In this document: positions 34,359-43,392 of the stretch, piece by piece
Numbering within the stretch: position 1 is the stretch's first letter
Layout of the letters: each line of letters starts with the position of its first letter
NCBI GenBank assembly: GCA_022703445.1
Contig: JAKLDR010000004.1
Span: 1 to 64,000, forward strand
DNA length: 64,000 nt
From: Planctomycetota bacterium
GTDB taxonomy: Bacteria > Planctomycetota > SZUA-567 > JAKLDR01
Reading direction: 5' to 3'
The notes under the pieces: generated by a model
What the model was told of the DNA's origin: nothing
Database searches by the model: none
The model's input: only the letters and a program-made list of their open reading frames with translations
Program-made: the position numbers and the translations under genes

Positions 34359-35039
34359 ATGGCGCCCATCGCCCGCGGGACACTGCGCCGGGACGTGGTC
34401 CGGATGGCCTGGCAGACGGGGCTGCTCCTCGGGCTGCTGGGCTCCGTCTACGCCGGCGTGAAGCACCGCGGCATGTTCCGGGCCTTCTATTGCGCAGGGC
34501 GCCTGGTCAACGCCAGCTGGGTGACGGCCCCGGACTGGGCGGGCAAGCTGGCCGACATCGGTCCGCAGGCGGCGCCCGCCTGCCGGCTGGCGTACCGGCT
34601 GGCCGGCGAGGACCGCACCAAGGAGTGGGCCGCCCGGAGCCTGGGCCGCTGCGCCGGACTGGCCGCTCTGCACCGACTGGTCGAGCAGGAGGGGCCCGCC
34701 TCACCGGCCGAGAGTGGGCTGGTGGCCGTGCTGATCGACGTCATTCCCGGGGCGCCCGATCCCGACCTGCTGGTCAGCGAGTCCGACCTGGACCCTCCCA
34801 AGGAGCCTCTCCAGATCGGCCCCAACCAGAAGACGGCTCTCAGAGCGAGCATCGGAGACTATGAGGTAGTCATCGAATACGAATGGTTCAATGCCGAGTG
34901 GTGGCGCCGCTCCGCAGACGGCAAGGTCACGAGCGGGCAGGACCTGCACCTGGATGCATCCACGGTTACCGTCATCCGGCGCAACCGCGACGCCCCAGGA
35001 GGCGTGAGACTCGCCGCGGAATCATTCTGCCTGAGGTGA
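34359..35039 (+). CDS. Hypothetical protein with N-terminal membrane anchor
   Basis: A 226-residue protein of no recognised family. Residues about 18-34 (WQTGLLLGLLGSVYAGV) form a membrane anchor or uncleaved signal. The rest is soluble, with a helical part (LAYRLAGEDRTKEWAARSLG) and a beta-rich tail. GGAGG sits 8 bases before the ATG. A strong stem-loop follows its stop by 22 bp. Confidence 0.55.
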   Translation: MAPIARGTLRRDVVRMAWQTGLLLGLLGSVYAGVKHRGMFRAFYCAGRLVNASWVTAPDWAGKLADIGPQAAPACRLAYRLAGEDRTKEWAARSLGRCAGLAALHRLVEQEGPASPAESGLVAVLIDVIPGAPDPDLLVSESDLDPPKEPLQIGPNQKTALRASIGDYEVVIEYEWFNAEWWRRSADGKVTSGQDLHLDASTVTVIRRNRDAPGGVRLAAESFCLR

Positions 35040-35061
35040 CGGGCAACGGGACGCCAAAAGA

Positions 35062-35087
35062 GCGGGGCGGGCCAAAGCCCGCCCCGC
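35062..35087. terminator. G+C-rich stem-loop between convergent genes
   Basis: A perfect 11-bp stem (35062-35072 with 35077-35087) around a CAAA loop lies between the convergent hypothetical gene and the DUF4954 gene. It lacks a U-tract, but its position fits a bidirectional terminator. Confidence 0.7.
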
Positions 35088-35111
35088 CCGGCGCTGTCGC
35101 AACGCCCGCAA

Positions 35112-37121
35112 CTACTTGAGGCCCTCGGCCCTGGCCCTGAACTCGCCGCAGCGCTTCTCCAGGGCGGCCAGCTCCGCCTGCATCTCCTTGACGAACTTGT
35201 TGCCGGCGAAGGTGCCGCGCACCGCCTCGAAGTCGGCGGCGGGGGCCTCCGGGCCGCCGTCGGCGCCGAAGCCGATGCGCGCGGTCTCGGAGAACTCCTT
35301 CTCGGCGTCGGCCAGGACGAGCTTCACGAACTTGCTGCGGTTCTCGAGCAGGCGCGCCGCGACCTCGGCCAGTTCGGCCCCGGCCAGCTCGGCGGGAGCC
35401 TTCCCGAAGCGCGCGGCCCAGGCGGCGGCCACCCAGTTCCATTCGTCGCGCTCGTAGGCCGCGTGGCACTCGGCGAGCTTGGCCTGGAGGGTCTCCAGGG
35501 TGCCGACCGCGCCGGACTCGACGTCGGCGGCGAGCTTCTCGAAGCGCTCGCGGGCCACCAGCAGGCCGGAGAGGTCCAGCCACTCGCCGGCGCCCGGCGC
35601 CCCGGCCTCCGGGGCCAGTCTCTTCCGGACCGCGGCCAGGCCGTTCTTCAGCTCCGGCTCGGCGCGCGCGACGAGCTTCTCGGCGAGGTACGCGTCGATG
35701 GCCGTGCGGTAGAACTTGGAGCCGGTCTTCAGGAGCAGGCGCTTGCACAGCGCCCCGCTGATGGACACGTCCTCGACCGAGCGTTCCGTCTCGGCGGCCA
35801 GCTTGTTGAGCAGCGCCTCGCCCCGGATCATCTTGCCCACGGTGTACGGCCCGAAGACCGGGAAGTTGATCAGGTCGCGCTTGGCCGTGCCCTTGCGCCG
35901 GTCGCGCGAGGGCCACTTGGCCCCGTCGCGGACCGTGCCCACCGTGAAGATGTTGAAGCCCGGCGTGACCTGGGTCTTGGAGCCCTCGGCCATGATGTAG
36001 CTGAAGGGCAGGTCGCCCAGGTCGAAGTTGGCCATGTTCTTGCCGATGACCACCGAGAAGGCCCCCACCCGGCAGGGCCAGAGCAGGTAGCTGAAGGAGC
36101 CGGTCTTCGAGCCGCGCTCCATGATGCCCTGGTGCAGCGGGCCGAGCTTGTACATGTGGTTGGACTGGTTGGTGCCGCTCCCGGCGTTGTAGAAGCTGGC
36201 CAGGGCGGCGATCAGCAGCGTCGACTTGTGGTGGGTGACCGTGTACGGCCCGGCGAATAGCGAGCAGCCCTCGCCGTGGAAGGCCTCGCAGTTGGCGAAG
36301 AACAGGCAGTTCTCGGCCGAGAACTGCTTGCCGATCTTGGTGCCCTGGCCGACGTAGCAGTGCGCCAGGATAGCTCCGTCGGTCACCGAGGCGCCCTCGG
36401 CGATCATGAACTCGCGGGCCACCACGCCGGAGCCGACCACCGCCGGGGCGATGGGTTCGGAGAGGATGGTGCCGTTCTCGAGAACCGCGGCGTCCTCGAT
36501 CCAGGCCGCCGGGCCGACGTTCACGTTGCGAATCCGGCGCACGCCGCGGATCAGGGCCTTGGACCCGATGGTCCCGTGGGGCGCCTTGCCCCGGGCGGTG
36601 CGCGCGGCGACCAACTCCTGCAGGCGCCGGACCAGCGCCGGCCGCCAACGGTGCAGCGAGAGCATGTGCGCCACCTGGGCGGAGAGCTCCGGGTAGAGCG
36701 GCACCCCGCGGCCGCCGCCCTCGTTGAGGGCCTCGACAACCGAGCCGCAGCCGAAGCTGTCGCCGGAATCGGCCTCGACGACGCCCACGTCCACGATGAC
36801 CGCGCCGTCGCCCACATGGTAGTTCGCCAGGTGCGACCCGACGTGGCGGATCACGCAGTTGGCCCCGACGGTGACGTCCTTGAGGGTGGCGTTGCCGATG
36901 CCCGCCGGCTCCTCCACCAGGCCGAGCTTGACCACGCCCTCCTGCGCGCCGAGCCGGACCTCGCCCAGGAAGCGCACGTTGTGGACGCGCCCGGCGAAGG
37001 GGCCGGCGGCCTGGACCTTGCCCCAGTCGGCGGCCGAGCAACCCTGGCGCTCGAGCTGCTCGATCTCGGCCTTGGTCAGCGGGCGGTACTTGATCGCGGT
37101 CGGGCTGGGCGTGGCGGTCAC
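35112..37121 (-). CDS. DUF4954 left-handed beta-helix protein
   Basis: A 669-residue cytoplasmic protein with a long hexapeptide-type beta-helix (about residues 65-440: GNATLKDVTVGANCVIRHVG, then repeated V.DGAVIVDVGVV and CYVGQGTKIGKQFSAENC) and a helical C-terminus (about 470-669). DUF4954 members are often annotated as sugar-nucleotide or acyl transferase-like, but no activity is proven. A GTG start at 37121 follows GGAG. It lies only 28 bp downstream of ackA, so both are likely one transcript. Confidence 0.82.
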   Translation of the reverse strand: MTATPSPTAIKYRPLTKAEIEQLERQGCSAADWGKVQAAGPFAGRVHNVRFLGEVRLGAQEGVVKLGLVEEPAGIGNATLKDVTVGANCVIRHVGSHLANYHVGDGAVIVDVGVVEADSGDSFGCGSVVEALNEGGGRGVPLYPELSAQVAHMLSLHRWRPALVRRLQELVAARTARGKAPHGTIGSKALIRGVRRIRNVNVGPAAWIEDAAVLENGTILSEPIAPAVVGSGVVAREFMIAEGASVTDGAILAHCYVGQGTKIGKQFSAENCLFFANCEAFHGEGCSLFAGPYTVTHHKSTLLIAALASFYNAGSGTNQSNHMYKLGPLHQGIMERGSKTGSFSYLLWPCRVGAFSVVIGKNMANFDLGDLPFSYIMAEGSKTQVTPGFNIFTVGTVRDGAKWPSRDRRKGTAKRDLINFPVFGPYTVGKMIRGEALLNKLAAETERSVEDVSISGALCKRLLLKTGSKFYRTAIDAYLAEKLVARAEPELKNGLAAVRKRLAPEAGAPGAGEWLDLSGLLVARERFEKLAADVESGAVGTLETLQAKLAECHAAYERDEWNWVAAAWAARFGKAPAELAGAELAEVAARLLENRSKFVKLVLADAEKEFSETARIGFGADGGPEAPAADFEAVRGTFAGNKFVKEMQAELAALEKRCGEFRARAEGLK

Positions 37122-37149
37122 GGGAGGCTCCTTTCGGCTCGGCGGCCGG

Positions 37150-38382
37150 TCACATCCTCTGGCTGACGGACTTGTTCCGGGAGAGCGCGTAGGTGTCGAC
37201 GGCGATGGCCTTCTCCTCGTTGGTGGGCACGACCATCACGTGGACGCGCGAGTCGGCGGCGGCGACGTCGCCCTCCTTGCCGAAGACGGCCGCGTCGTTC
37301 TTCGCGGCGTCGAGGGTGATGCCCAGGTTGGCTCCCAGGCCCTCGATGATCTTGGCGCGGACCGGCGCGGCGTTCTCGCCGATGCCGCCGGTGAAGATCA
37401 CCGCGTCGAGCCTGGGCAGCACCGCGGCGTAGGCGCCGATGTACTTGCGGATCCGGTAGCAGAAGATGTCCAGGGCGAGCCCGGCGCGCTTGTTGCCCTC
37501 GGCCGCCGCCTGGCGGACGGCGCGCATGTCGTTCGAGACGCCGGAGACGCCGAGCAGGCCACTCTTCTTGTTCATCATGGTGTCAATGTCTTTGACGCTC
37601 TTGTATTCCGGCTTTCCGGCCAGATAGAAGATGATCGCCGGATCGATGTCCCCGGAGCGCGTGCCCATCACCAGGCCCTCGAGCGGGGTGAGCCCCATGG
37701 TGGTGTCCACCGACCTGCCGGCGGCCACCGCGGCCATCGAGCAGCCGTTGCCCAGGTGACAGGTGACGGCGTTGAAATCGTACTTGTGCTTGCCGAGCAG
37801 CTCGGCCGCACGCCGGGCGACGTAGCGGTGGCTGGTGCCGTGGAAGCCGTAGCGGCGCACCCGGTACTTCTCGTAGATCTCGTAAGGCAGCGCGTAGACG
37901 TAGGCCACCTCCGGCAGGGTGGTGTGGAAAGAGGTGTCGAAGCAGGCGATCTGGGGCACGCCGGGGAGCATCTGCTGGGCGGCGCGTATGCCGGTCATAT
38001 TCGGGGGGTTGTGCAGGGGCGCCAGGTCGTAGTATTCCTCGATGGTCTTCTCGACCTCGGGCGTGACCAGCACCGAGCCGGTGAACTTCTCGCCGCCGTG
38101 GACCACCCGGTGGCCGACCGCCTTGATCTCGTTCATGGCCTTGATGGCCGGTTTCTTCGAGCCGGTCAGGCACTTGACCGCGACGGCCAGGCCCTCGCGG
38201 TGGTCGGCGATCGGCTGCTTGCCGGCCTGCTCGCCGCCGTCGTCGGTGTGCTTGTAGGCCGCGCAGGCCTCGCCGATCTTCTCGACCAGGCCCTTGGCCA
38301 GCACCGCGCCCTCGGGCATGAGGTAGAGCTGGTACTTGATGGAAGAACTGCCACAGTTGAGCACCAGGACCTTGTCGGGCAT
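37150..38382 (-). CDS. ackA: Acetate kinase
   Basis: Interconverts acetyl phosphate + ADP and acetate + ATP. The 410-residue ASKHA-fold enzyme starts VLVLNCGSSSIKYQLY and contains HRVVHGGEKF, RRYGFHGTSHRYV, TCHLGNGCS and the C-terminal FTGGIGENA, all diagnostic for AckA. The frame extends upstream, but the ATG at 38382 sits right before the first strand with AAAGGA upstream. No phosphotransacetylase is in the window. It shares a strong promoter with the DUF4954 gene. Confidence 0.96.
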   Translation of the reverse strand: MPDKVLVLNCGSSSIKYQLYLMPEGAVLAKGLVEKIGEACAAYKHTDDGGEQAGKQPIADHREGLAVAVKCLTGSKKPAIKAMNEIKAVGHRVVHGGEKFTGSVLVTPEVEKTIEEYYDLAPLHNPPNMTGIRAAQQMLPGVPQIACFDTSFHTTLPEVAYVYALPYEIYEKYRVRRYGFHGTSHRYVARRAAELLGKHKYDFNAVTCHLGNGCSMAAVAAGRSVDTTMGLTPLEGLVMGTRSGDIDPAIIFYLAGKPEYKSVKDIDTMMNKKSGLLGVSGVSNDMRAVRQAAAEGNKRAGLALDIFCYRIRKYIGAYAAVLPRLDAVIFTGGIGENAAPVRAKIIEGLGANLGITLDAAKNDAAVFGKEGDVAAADSRVHVMVVPTNEEKAIAVDTYALSRNKSVSQRM

Positions 38383-38433
38383 GGGAGCGTTCCTTTCGAG
38401 CGGGGCCGGAGGATCTTTGGCTGCGATGGGGCA

Positions 38434-38462
38434 CTTATATTCGCGGGCCAAGGGGTTTGCAA
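38434..38462 (-). promoter_or_regulatory. Predicted sigma-70 promoter of ackA
   Basis: On the minus strand, TTGCAA (38462-38457), 17-bp spacer, TATAAG (38439-38434). It lies about 50 bp before the ackA ATG in an otherwise very G+C-rich gap. Confidence 0.65.
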
Positions 38463-38627
38463 GTTCGGCCGGGGGTCCCTTCCGGGGGGCTCCCCGCCGG
38501 CCGCCGGGCCGCCCGCAGGCGCCGGATGACCTCATAGGGTTTCAACGGTTATATATGCAGCCCGCGCCCGGCCCCGGAAGAGCCGGGGCTCCGGGCGGCA
38601 CCTGACACCAGGGGGGATGCTCCGCCG

Positions 38628-41558
38628 ATGGTCACCCGCATTCTGCTGATCGTGCCGCTGGCCGCCAGCCTGGTGGTGCTGGGCTGGGCCGGCCGCCGCT
38701 ACCGCCAGGAACAGGCCCGTTCGGTCGAGCCTCCGGCCTGGCCGGCCCGGGAGAAGGACCCGGCCGCGTGGACGCCGGCGGACTTCTCCGAGCGCGCCGC
38801 GACCCCTGGCGAGCACTTCAACTTCTCCACCGGGCTGACGGTGGCCGGGGGCGCCTCCGGCCGGGCCCGGGTGGCCATCCACTACCGCTCGCCGGCCGAC
38901 TGCCTCTACGCCGAGGTCGGCGGGGGAGAGTTCTCGCTGGTGGCGGTGCGCGGCGGGATGGCCCGGAGCCTGGCCTTCGGGCCCCTGGGCGCGCCGCTCG
39001 GGACCGGCGAGCACGCCTTCGAGCTGCGCCGGCGCGGCGCCATGGTCGCGGCGGTGCTCGACGGCCGGATCCTGGCCGCCGGGTTCGCCGAGAGCTTCGC
39101 CGGAGGGTCGGCGGCGGTGGGCTCCCAGGGCGACGGCTTCAGCTTCGTCGGGCCGAAGGTCTTCGAGGTCGAGCCGGTGCTCTTCGTCGACGACTTCATG
39201 CGCGTGGAGGGCGCCTTCAGCCAGTGGCGCAAGGTCACCGGCACGTGGGAGACGCGCGGTCCGTCCAAGGACCCCAACGACCGGCGCTCGGACATCTTCC
39301 GGCCGTCCATGTCCGCCAACGCCTTCCGCTACAGCGGCACCGGCCGGCCGGCCATGGCCGTGACCGGGCAGACCTTCTGGGACATGTACTCCCTCGCCGC
39401 CAGCGTCCGCGGCGCCCCCGGCGGGCAGATGGGCCTGGTCTTCGGCTACCGCGACGAGAGGAACTACGGGTTGTTCCGCTGGTCGGCCCGCCCCAACCCG
39501 CTGGAGAGCGCGGCCGGCCTGGCCGAGCTGGTCGCGGTGGACGACGGGCGCGAGGTGGTCCTGCAGCGCGCCCTGACCGGCTACATCCCGGAGCAGTGGT
39601 TCCGCGCGGAGGTCACGCTGGGCTGGGGCTGGGCGGAGGTGTGCGTCGACGGCCAGCGGCTGCTGTCCGCGGCCGACCCGCGCCTGGCCGGCGGGGCCGC
39701 CGGCCTGTGGGCCTCGGCCGAGGCCGAGACGCTCTTCGACGACGTGCTGGTGGCCGAGGCCGAGAGCTTCCAGGAACGCTTCACCGGCCGCAACGGCACC
39801 TGGAACTCCTGGGACTTCCTGAACTCCGCCCCGCACCTGGCCGACGGCCGGGAGGCCGAGGGCCTGGAGCTCGAGGACCGCTCCGCCCCGTCCGCCGGCG
39901 CCGACCCCCGCGAAGGCCCCGGCGGCCAGGCGGTCTTCGGTTCCTCGCGCTGGTCGAACTGCGCCATCCGGGCCGAGCTGCTGCCGGGCAAGGCGCCCTG
40001 CGGGCTGCTCTTCAACTACCGCGACGCGGCCAACTACTCCTGCCTGCGTTACGACCCCGGGGCCGGCCGGCTGGCCCTGCTCAGCGTGCGCAACGGCGTC
40101 CGGAACGAACACGACGGCGCCAGCGTGCAGCTCGACCCGGCCATGCAGACCTTCGAGGTCCGCATGGACCGCGGCCTGGTGCGGGCCTCGGTGGGCGGCC
40201 GGCACGAGCTCTTCGCCTGGCAGAGCGCCGGCGGCGGCCGGGCCGGCCTGGCGGTCTGGGGCGGGCGGGTGCTGGCCCGGTCGGTCAGCGTGCGGATGCT
40301 CGCCGAGATCGAGCCCCTGCCGGTGGTCAACCCCATCTTCGCCACCGACGCCGAGATGGGCACCTGGTCGAGCTGGCAGGGAGACTGGGCCAGCGAGACG
40401 GTCGGGGCCGGCGCCGACGCGGCCACGATCCGCTGGCACCGGGCGCGCTTCTCGGGCGACGTGCAGCTGCTGGTGGAGGTCGCCGGCCAGCCCCGGGGCG
40501 CCGGCGCGGCCGGCGGCGGGGAGCTGGCGCTCTCGGTCGCCAAGAGCGGCGACAAGCCCGGCAACGGCTACACCCTGACCCTGGCCGTCCCGGCGGCCGG
40601 GGCCGCGGCCGGGACCGGTCCCGGCGCCGCGCAGGGGCTGGCCGGCCCAGCCAAGCTGGCGCTGGTGCGCGACAACCAGACGGCGGCCAGCGCCGAAGTG
40701 CCCGCTGGCCGGATCTGGACCCTGGCCCTCCGCAAGGCCGGGCCCTTCCTGGTGGGCAGCGTCAACGGGTCCGACCTGATCACCTGGCGCGACCCCGAGC
40801 CGCTGACCGGCCAGAAGGTGGCCTGGAAGTCCAAGGGCGTCAACGTCGAGGAGGACGGCTTCCGGGTCTACTGCCCGGCGGTCCAGAACGAGACCTTCGA
40901 CCGCGCGCCGGCCGACTGGCGCGTGGCCGAGGGCATCTGGGAGGTCACCAACCGCTGGCAGTGCGACCCGCGCTGGAGCTTCTTCTCCGGCCGCCCGGGC
41001 GGGCGCCAGAAGAAGCTGGCCGCGCTGTGGAACAAGCGCCAGCTGGGCGACGACGTGGTCCTGGAGTTCTTCGCGGGCATCAAGATGGATTCGGCCCGCG
41101 GCGGCCAGTACCAGTACGCCCGGGACATCAACTGCACCCTGTCCGCCGACGGCAAGGACCTGGCCAGCGGCTACAGCTTCCTCTTCGGCGGCTTCAACGA
41201 CGACCGCTCGTCCATACTCCGCAGCGGCGTGGAGGTGGCCAAGACGCCGCCGGGCGGCAACGCGGTGATCCCCCGCACCGGCGGCATCCACCACCAGTGG
41301 TTCTACATCCGCGCCGAGCGCAAGGGGCCGCAACTGCGCTTCACCGTCGACGGCGGCCGGCGGGTCGACCTGACCTACACCGATCCGCAGCCGCTGACCG
41401 GGAAGCGCATGGCCATCTGGAACTGGGACTGCGGGATCATCTTCAGCCGGGTGCGCGTCTCCGGTCCGGACTGCGCCGAGCTCGAGCCCCTGGACTTCGT
41501 CCCGGGCTCCGCGCTGCTGGCCCCGGTCAAGGACAAGAGCTATGACTTCGCCGAGTGA
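38628..41558 (+). CDS. Exported protein with repeated concanavalin-like domains
   Basis: A 976-residue protein with an N-terminal membrane anchor or signal (RILLIVPLAASLVVLGWAG). About four repeats follow, each combining a W-rich edge (FSQWRKVTGTWETRG; WSSWQGDWASE; WRVAEGIWEVTNRW) with a core such as GLVFGYRDERNYGLFRW or GLLFNYRDAANYSCLRY. This is the pattern of DUF1080/LamG-type concanavalin-like folds that bind glycans. No hydrolase residues are evident. Upstream, the 245-bp gap holds the ackA promoter and a G+C-rich hairpin near 38570-38590. It overlaps the next gene by 17 bp. Confidence 0.7.
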   Translation: MVTRILLIVPLAASLVVLGWAGRRYRQEQARSVEPPAWPAREKDPAAWTPADFSERAATPGEHFNFSTGLTVAGGASGRARVAIHYRSPADCLYAEVGGGEFSLVAVRGGMARSLAFGPLGAPLGTGEHAFELRRRGAMVAAVLDGRILAAGFAESFAGGSAAVGSQGDGFSFVGPKVFEVEPVLFVDDFMRVEGAFSQWRKVTGTWETRGPSKDPNDRRSDIFRPSMSANAFRYSGTGRPAMAVTGQTFWDMYSLAASVRGAPGGQMGLVFGYRDERNYGLFRWSARPNPLESAAGLAELVAVDDGREVVLQRALTGYIPEQWFRAEVTLGWGWAEVCVDGQRLLSAADPRLAGGAAGLWASAEAETLFDDVLVAEAESFQERFTGRNGTWNSWDFLNSAPHLADGREAEGLELEDRSAPSAGADPREGPGGQAVFGSSRWSNCAIRAELLPGKAPCGLLFNYRDAANYSCLRYDPGAGRLALLSVRNGVRNEHDGASVQLDPAMQTFEVRMDRGLVRASVGGRHELFAWQSAGGGRAGLAVWGGRVLARSVSVRMLAEIEPLPVVNPIFATDAEMGTWSSWQGDWASETVGAGADAATIRWHRARFSGDVQLLVEVAGQPRGAGAAGGGELALSVAKSGDKPGNGYTLTLAVPAAGAAAGTGPGAAQGLAGPAKLALVRDNQTAASAEVPAGRIWTLALRKAGPFLVGSVNGSDLITWRDPEPLTGQKVAWKSKGVNVEEDGFRVYCPAVQNETFDRAPADWRVAEGIWEVTNRWQCDPRWSFFSGRPGGRQKKLAALWNKRQLGDDVVLEFFAGIKMDSARGGQYQYARDINCTLSADGKDLASGYSFLFGGFNDDRSSILRSGVEVAKTPPGGNAVIPRTGGIHHQWFYIRAERKGPQLRFTVDGGRRVDLTYTDPQPLTGKRMAIWNWDCGIIFSRVRVSGPDCAELEPLDFVPGSALLAPVKDKSYDFAE

Positions 41559-43083
41559 GCGCCGCACCGCGCGACGCGGCGGGGCCCTGGGCTGGGTCGT
41601 GCTGGTGCTGTGTCTGGCCGCGCTGATCGGCGCGGCGATGCTGGCCGAGCGCACCAAGCGCCTCGGGGCCGAGAAGCTCTCCCGCCAGACCTCGGCCACC
41701 GTGGAGACCGACCCGCCGGCCGCCGAGGTCTGGCTGGACGGCAGCTACGTGGGCCTCTCCCCGGTGGTCGTCAGGGACCTGGGCATCGGCGAACACCTCT
41801 TCGAGGCCCGCTGCGGCGGCCGGGTGCCCAAGGCCGAGCGCCGCACACTGGGCGCCGAACCCGAGACGATCAGCCTGCGCCTCGAGCCGCAGGCCACCGG
41901 CGGAATCGACATCCGCAGCGTCCCCGAGGGGGCCGAGGCGCTGATCGACGGCCAGAGCCGGGGGATCACTCCGCTGGAGATCGGGGGCCTGGCCCCGGGG
42001 ACCTACCGGCTGGTCCTGCACAAGGCCGGCCGCGACCACTGGAGCCAGCCGGTCACCGTGCAGGCCGGAAAGACCACCGCGGTTTCGGCCGAGCTCCCGG
42101 ACCACGTGCTGACCTTCCTGCTGGCCGCGGCGGAGGCCGATCCCAAGAAGATCTCCAACTGGACGGAGCTCGGCCACTACTACGGGGTGCGCGGACGGGA
42201 GGACGAGTCCGCCCAGGCCTTCAAGAAGGGGCTGGCGCTGTGCCTGGACGGGACCGCCGGCGGGGGCGACGACATCAACCGGCACTTCCAGATGCTCGGC
42301 CGGCAGCTGCACTGGCCGGGGCGCGACCGCACCGACTTCCGCAACAAGATCGCCGCGGCCTTCACCGACCTGGCCGCCCAGCACGCCGACAATCCGTCAG
42401 GAATCGCGCGACTGGCCGGCGTCCTCGAGCAGCAGCGCCGCTTCCAGGATGCCATGGCCATGTACATCGCCGCCTGCAAAAAGACCGGGGGAGCCAACTC
42501 CGACCTGGTGGGCCAGGGCTTCTGCCTGGCCCTGAAGCTCAACCAGATGGACTCCGCCAAGGAGATCGCCGGCCTGGGCCGCAAGGGCCGGCCCCAGGAC
42601 GGATCGCTGCGGGTCGTGCTGGGCACGCACTGCCTGACCAGCTACGCGCGCCAGGAGGGCGAGGCCCAGGGCACGACGCTGGCGCTGGCCGAGGAGCTCT
42701 TCGCCGAGGCGGCCGGGCTGCTCCCCGAGCGTCCGGCCAGGGCCCAGGCCATCTACAGCCAGGCCCGCGCCCAGGCCCTGCGCGGCCGCCAGGCCGAGGC
42801 CGCGGCCAGCTACGCCCGGGCCGCCGAGGAACTGGCCGCCGGCAAGGGCGACCGCGCCAAGTGGGCCGAGTGGCTCTTCGAGAGCGCCTCGCTCCAGGTC
42901 AAGCTCGGCAAGGTCGAGGAGGCCCGCTCGGTGCTCGCCCGGATCGTCAAGGACGGCCCCGAGGGCGCCGTGAGGACCCGCGCCCAGCAGGAGCTGGCCC
43001 GCCTGGCTCCTCCGCCGCCCCCGCCTCCTCCGCCGCCCCCGCCGCCGCCCCAGCCGAAGGCCGAGGGGCAGCCTCCGGCCTGA
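41542..43083 (+). CDS. PEGA-domain and TPR membrane protein with polyproline tail
   Basis: A 513-residue protein. A transmembrane helix at about residues 16-34 (LGWVVLVLCLAALIGAAML) is followed by two PEGA domains (about 50-115, VETDPPAAEVWLDGSYVG; about 118-188, IDIRSVPEGAEALIDGQSRG), which act as surface or periplasmic beta modules. TPR-like helices fill about 195-480. The C-terminus has a run of about 14 prolines, which would need EF-P for efficient translation. It overlaps the upstream gene and is probably co-expressed; the two may form one envelope complex. Its last bases overlap the convergent YkgJ-like gene. Confidence 0.75.
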   Translation: MTSPSERRTARRGGALGWVVLVLCLAALIGAAMLAERTKRLGAEKLSRQTSATVETDPPAAEVWLDGSYVGLSPVVVRDLGIGEHLFEARCGGRVPKAERRTLGAEPETISLRLEPQATGGIDIRSVPEGAEALIDGQSRGITPLEIGGLAPGTYRLVLHKAGRDHWSQPVTVQAGKTTAVSAELPDHVLTFLLAAAEADPKKISNWTELGHYYGVRGREDESAQAFKKGLALCLDGTAGGGDDINRHFQMLGRQLHWPGRDRTDFRNKIAAAFTDLAAQHADNPSGIARLAGVLEQQRRFQDAMAMYIAACKKTGGANSDLVGQGFCLALKLNQMDSAKEIAGLGRKGRPQDGSLRVVLGTHCLTSYARQEGEAQGTTLALAEELFAEAAGLLPERPARAQAIYSQARAQALRGRQAEAAASYARAAEELAAGKGDRAKWAEWLFESASLQVKLGKVEEARSVLARIVKDGPEGAVRTRAQQELARLAPPPPPPPPPPPPPPQPKAEGQPPA

Positions 43084-43372
43084 CCGCCGCCAGCCGGCGG
43101 CGGGCCTCCCGGCACTGCCGACTCCCCGGAGCGAAATCGCGGCAGACCGCGGGCCGCGTCGCGTATATGGCGCAGCAGCCGCCGGAGTCCAGGAATGGGC
43201 AGCGTTCGTGGAAGGGAAGCGGGTGGAGTCGCCAGGCCCAGCGCTCGGTCCGCAGCCAGGGCTTGAGCTCCATGGCCTCCGAGCGGATGCGCGGCTCGCG
43301 CCGGGCGTCGTCGTCCGAGGCGAACACCGGAAACGTGCGGCAGCAAGCTCCACAGCGGCGGCAGTCGGCCAC
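42947..43372 (-). CDS. YkgJ-family Cys-rich metal-binding protein
   Basis: About 141 residues. The N-terminal 90 residues match the YkgJ/CxxCxxCC family: CRRCGACCRTFP, then CPFLDSGGCCAIYATRPAVC and the final CREARRRL. These cysteines are thought to bind zinc or iron-sulfur. I propose the GTG at 43372 as start. The 3' part (Ala/Glu-rich) is antisense to the polyproline tail of the plus-strand gene, a 137-bp convergent overlap, and may not be functional. It follows the STAS gene by 20 bp. Confidence 0.65.
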   Translation of the reverse strand: MADCRRCGACCRTFPVFASDDDARREPRIRSEAMELKPWLRTERWAWRLHPLPFHERCPFLDSGGCCAIYATRPAVCRDFAPGSRQCREARRRLAAVRPEAAPRPSAGAAAGAAEEAGAAEEPGGPAPAGRGSSRRPRGRP

Positions 43373-43392
43373 GGCCCGGCGGCCCCCCGCGC

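Noticed and set aside
38532-41699. Minus-strand frame of over 1000 codons
   Set aside because: It is antisense to the concanavalin-like gene and a product of high G+C in the third codon position; the protein is low-complexity.
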